Source: UBA4742 sp963773335 (GTDB lineage: Bacteria; Actinomycetota; Acidimicrobiia; Acidimicrobiales; Acidimicrobilacustridaceae). Taken from it: 64,000 bases of DNA. Where the stretch lies: assembly GCA_963773335.1 (NCBI GenBank), contig CAVZAT010000004.1, forward strand, positions 744,001-808,000. Direction: 5' to 3'. The notes below the pieces were generated by a model, which did no database searches, was not told where the DNA came from, and saw only the letters and a list, made by a program, of their open reading frames with translations. Position numbers and translations under genes: made by a program. Positions 61,098 through 64,000 of the stretch are shown here, piece after piece (the stretch's first letter is position 1; each line of letters starts with the position of its first letter).

Positions 61098-61328
61098 ATG
61101 ACCCGCACCTGCGCCCGTCCCGGCTGCGGCGAGCCGGCGACGGCCACCCTGGCCTACCAATACGCCACCAGCACGGTCTGGCTCTCGCCGGTCGCGGCTG
61201 AGGCCGATCCGTCGACCTACGACCTGTGTCGTCGCCACTCGGCCAGCCTCACCGTGCCCCGGGGCTGGCACCTCCAGGACGACCGCACCTCCACTCCTCA
61301 CCTGGTGGCAGCCGAGCGGGCGTCCTGA
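61098..61328 (+). CDS. DUF3499 family protein
   Basis: This 76-residue protein reads 'TCARPGCGEPATATLAYQYA', 'TSTVWLSPVAAEADPSTYDL', 'CRRHSASLTVPRGWHLQDD', the full DUF3499 pattern with conserved Cys (C5, C10, C45) and His (H48) residues suited to one zinc ion. The family is restricted to actinobacteria and is usually found near phosphomannomutase and whiB2 (Rv3259 in M. tuberculosis). The mutase here is about 5 kb away. No known function. Confidence 0.88.
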   Translation: MTRTCARPGCGEPATATLAYQYATSTVWLSPVAAEADPSTYDLCRRHSASLTVPRGWHLQDDRTSTPHLVAAERAS

Positions 61329-61415
61329 CCGACGGCCACCCTCCGGTGGCCCGGCCGGGAGTCGGTCGGGCCCGTCTGACGGGTATTTTCGCTGATCTCT
61401 TCTACGCTGTGAGCC

Positions 61416-63454
<2,039 letters not shown>

Positions 63455-63460
63455 GCTGGG

Positions 63461-63880
63461 TCAGGCGGGCTCGTCGCGGATCTCGGCCACCCTGGCCCAC
63501 AGATCGGACGCCGTGACCGGCCCCACGTACGACCCGCGGACCACCCCGGTGTCGTCGGCGATGGCCACGGTGGGCACGGCGTCGATGCCATAGCGATCGT
63601 GGAGGTCGCGGCGGTCGTCGTGCTCCACCTCCATGACCACCACCGCCGGGCTCTCCAACGGTCGGGCGGCGTCCATCACGCCATGGCAGGTGGCGCAGGT
63701 GGCGGAGGTGAACACGGCGACGAGCCACGGCGCGTCCGGGCGATCGAAATCGGCGCGATCGACCACGCTGGGCACGCTCCAGTCCGGTTGGGTGGGCGCG
63801 TCCGCCTGCCGCCGGGCGAAGAAGACGGCCACGGCTCCGGCCACCACCACCAGGATCGCGACCAGGATCAGCCGCTCCAT
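63461..63880 (-). CDS. Membrane-anchored thioredoxin-like protein
   Basis: This 139-residue protein has one N-terminal membrane helix ('LILVAILVVVAGAVAVFFAR') and an extracytoplasmic thioredoxin fold. The active site is CxxC in 'AVFTSATCATCHGVMDAA', with the cis-proline loop 'GIDAVPTVAIADDTGVVRGS'. The CATC dipeptide between cysteines is unlike classical CGPC, so redox preference is uncertain. It converges on ftsH with 6 bases between the ends. ATG 63880. Confidence 0.85.
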   Translation of the reverse strand: MERLILVAILVVVAGAVAVFFARRQADAPTQPDWSVPSVVDRADFDRPDAPWLVAVFTSATCATCHGVMDAARPLESPAVVVMEVEHDDRRDLHDRYGIDAVPTVAIADDTGVVRGSYVGPVTASDLWARVAEIRDEPA

Positions 63881-63893
63881 CGGAACCTCACCA

Positions 63894-64000
63894 TCAGAAC
63901 CGTCCCGACCAGCTGAGCGTGGCCGACGGGGCCACGGGCACGGCCAGGGCGCTGGACTGACCGCCGGCACCGAAGGTCAACCGCTCCTCCACCACCACCG
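63894..64000 (-). CDS. C-terminal end of a gene continuing beyond the right edge
   Basis: A frame open from the right edge ends at TGA 63894-63896 with 'ERLTFGAGGQSSALAVPVAP' + 'SATLSWSGRF'. The composition is protein-like, and it lies 13 bases upstream of the thioredoxin-like start, consistent with an operon. Too short to identify. Confidence 0.45.
   Translation of the reverse strand, partial: VVVEERLTFGAGGQSSALAVPVAPSATLSWSGRF

Overview
The window is a high-GC chromosomal segment (roughly 70 percent GC, frequent GTG and TTG starts, ATGA stop-start overlaps) from an actinobacterium. A WhiB-like protein, a DUF3499 gene, a mycobacterial-type cysM-murI-Rv1339-rph-rdgB cluster, a Mec-like JAMM peptidase and a phosphomannomutase/Trm112/PGI-PMI/ahcY block all point to Actinomycetota. 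A member of the Acidimicrobiia is my best guess, but no rRNA is present to settle it.

Layout. 1-6.4 kb: end of an amidohydrolase, a VOC protein, tRNA-Leu(UAG), a D-threonine-aldolase-like enzyme, then the leftward cysM-murI-MBL-rph-rdgB cluster. 6.4-17.4 kb: an extracellular polysaccharide locus (multi-domain glycosyltransferase, O-antigen ligase/polymerase, two GT4 enzymes, a polyprenyl glycosylphosphotransferase, a Wzz-BY-kinase) plus a Tat-exported unknown protein flanked by direct repeats. 17.6-20.1 kb: JAMM peptidase, smpB, adenosine deaminase and the tmRNA gene ssrA.

20.1-29.6 kb: a 9.5 kb integrated element bounded by 28-bp direct repeats of the ssrA 3' end. A repressor-like gene and a tyrosine integrase run rightward. 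A divergent leftward operon carries an excisionase-like gene, two unknown genes, a RepA-like AAA ATPase, an iteron-like repeat cluster and a terminase-small-subunit-like gene. There are no capsid, portal, tail or FtsK/TraB genes. This order matches phage-inducible chromosomal islands (phage satellites), and I regard it as the most interesting system in the window.

29.6-42.7 kb: metabolic and membrane genes (SDR, endoglycoceramidase-like GH5, a pirin remnant, DinB-like protein, NAD-dependent epimerase, SnoaL-like protein, hydrolase, winged-helix protein, CFA synthase, BI-1 protein, AI-2E transporter, enoyl-CoA hydratase, AbiEi/Vsr-like protein). 42.7-64 kb: housekeeping genes ftsX, ftsE, prfB, secA, a receiver-HTH regulator, hpf, a FlgM-like gene, comF, mtnA, ahcY, PGI/PMI, Trm112, phosphomannomutase, a GT2, a large GT-C-like membrane protein, a CPBP protease, DUF3499, ftsH and a thioredoxin-like protein.

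Quality warning. At least fifteen positions need a single-base insertion or deletion to restore an obvious protein (rph, BY-kinase x2, smpB, add, whiB, terS-like, its neighbour, repA-like, winged helix, secA x2, receiver regulator, GT2, ftsH x2). Several of these genes are normally essential, so most of the indels are probably uncorrected sequencing errors. Coordinates for those genes span the whole reconstructed gene.
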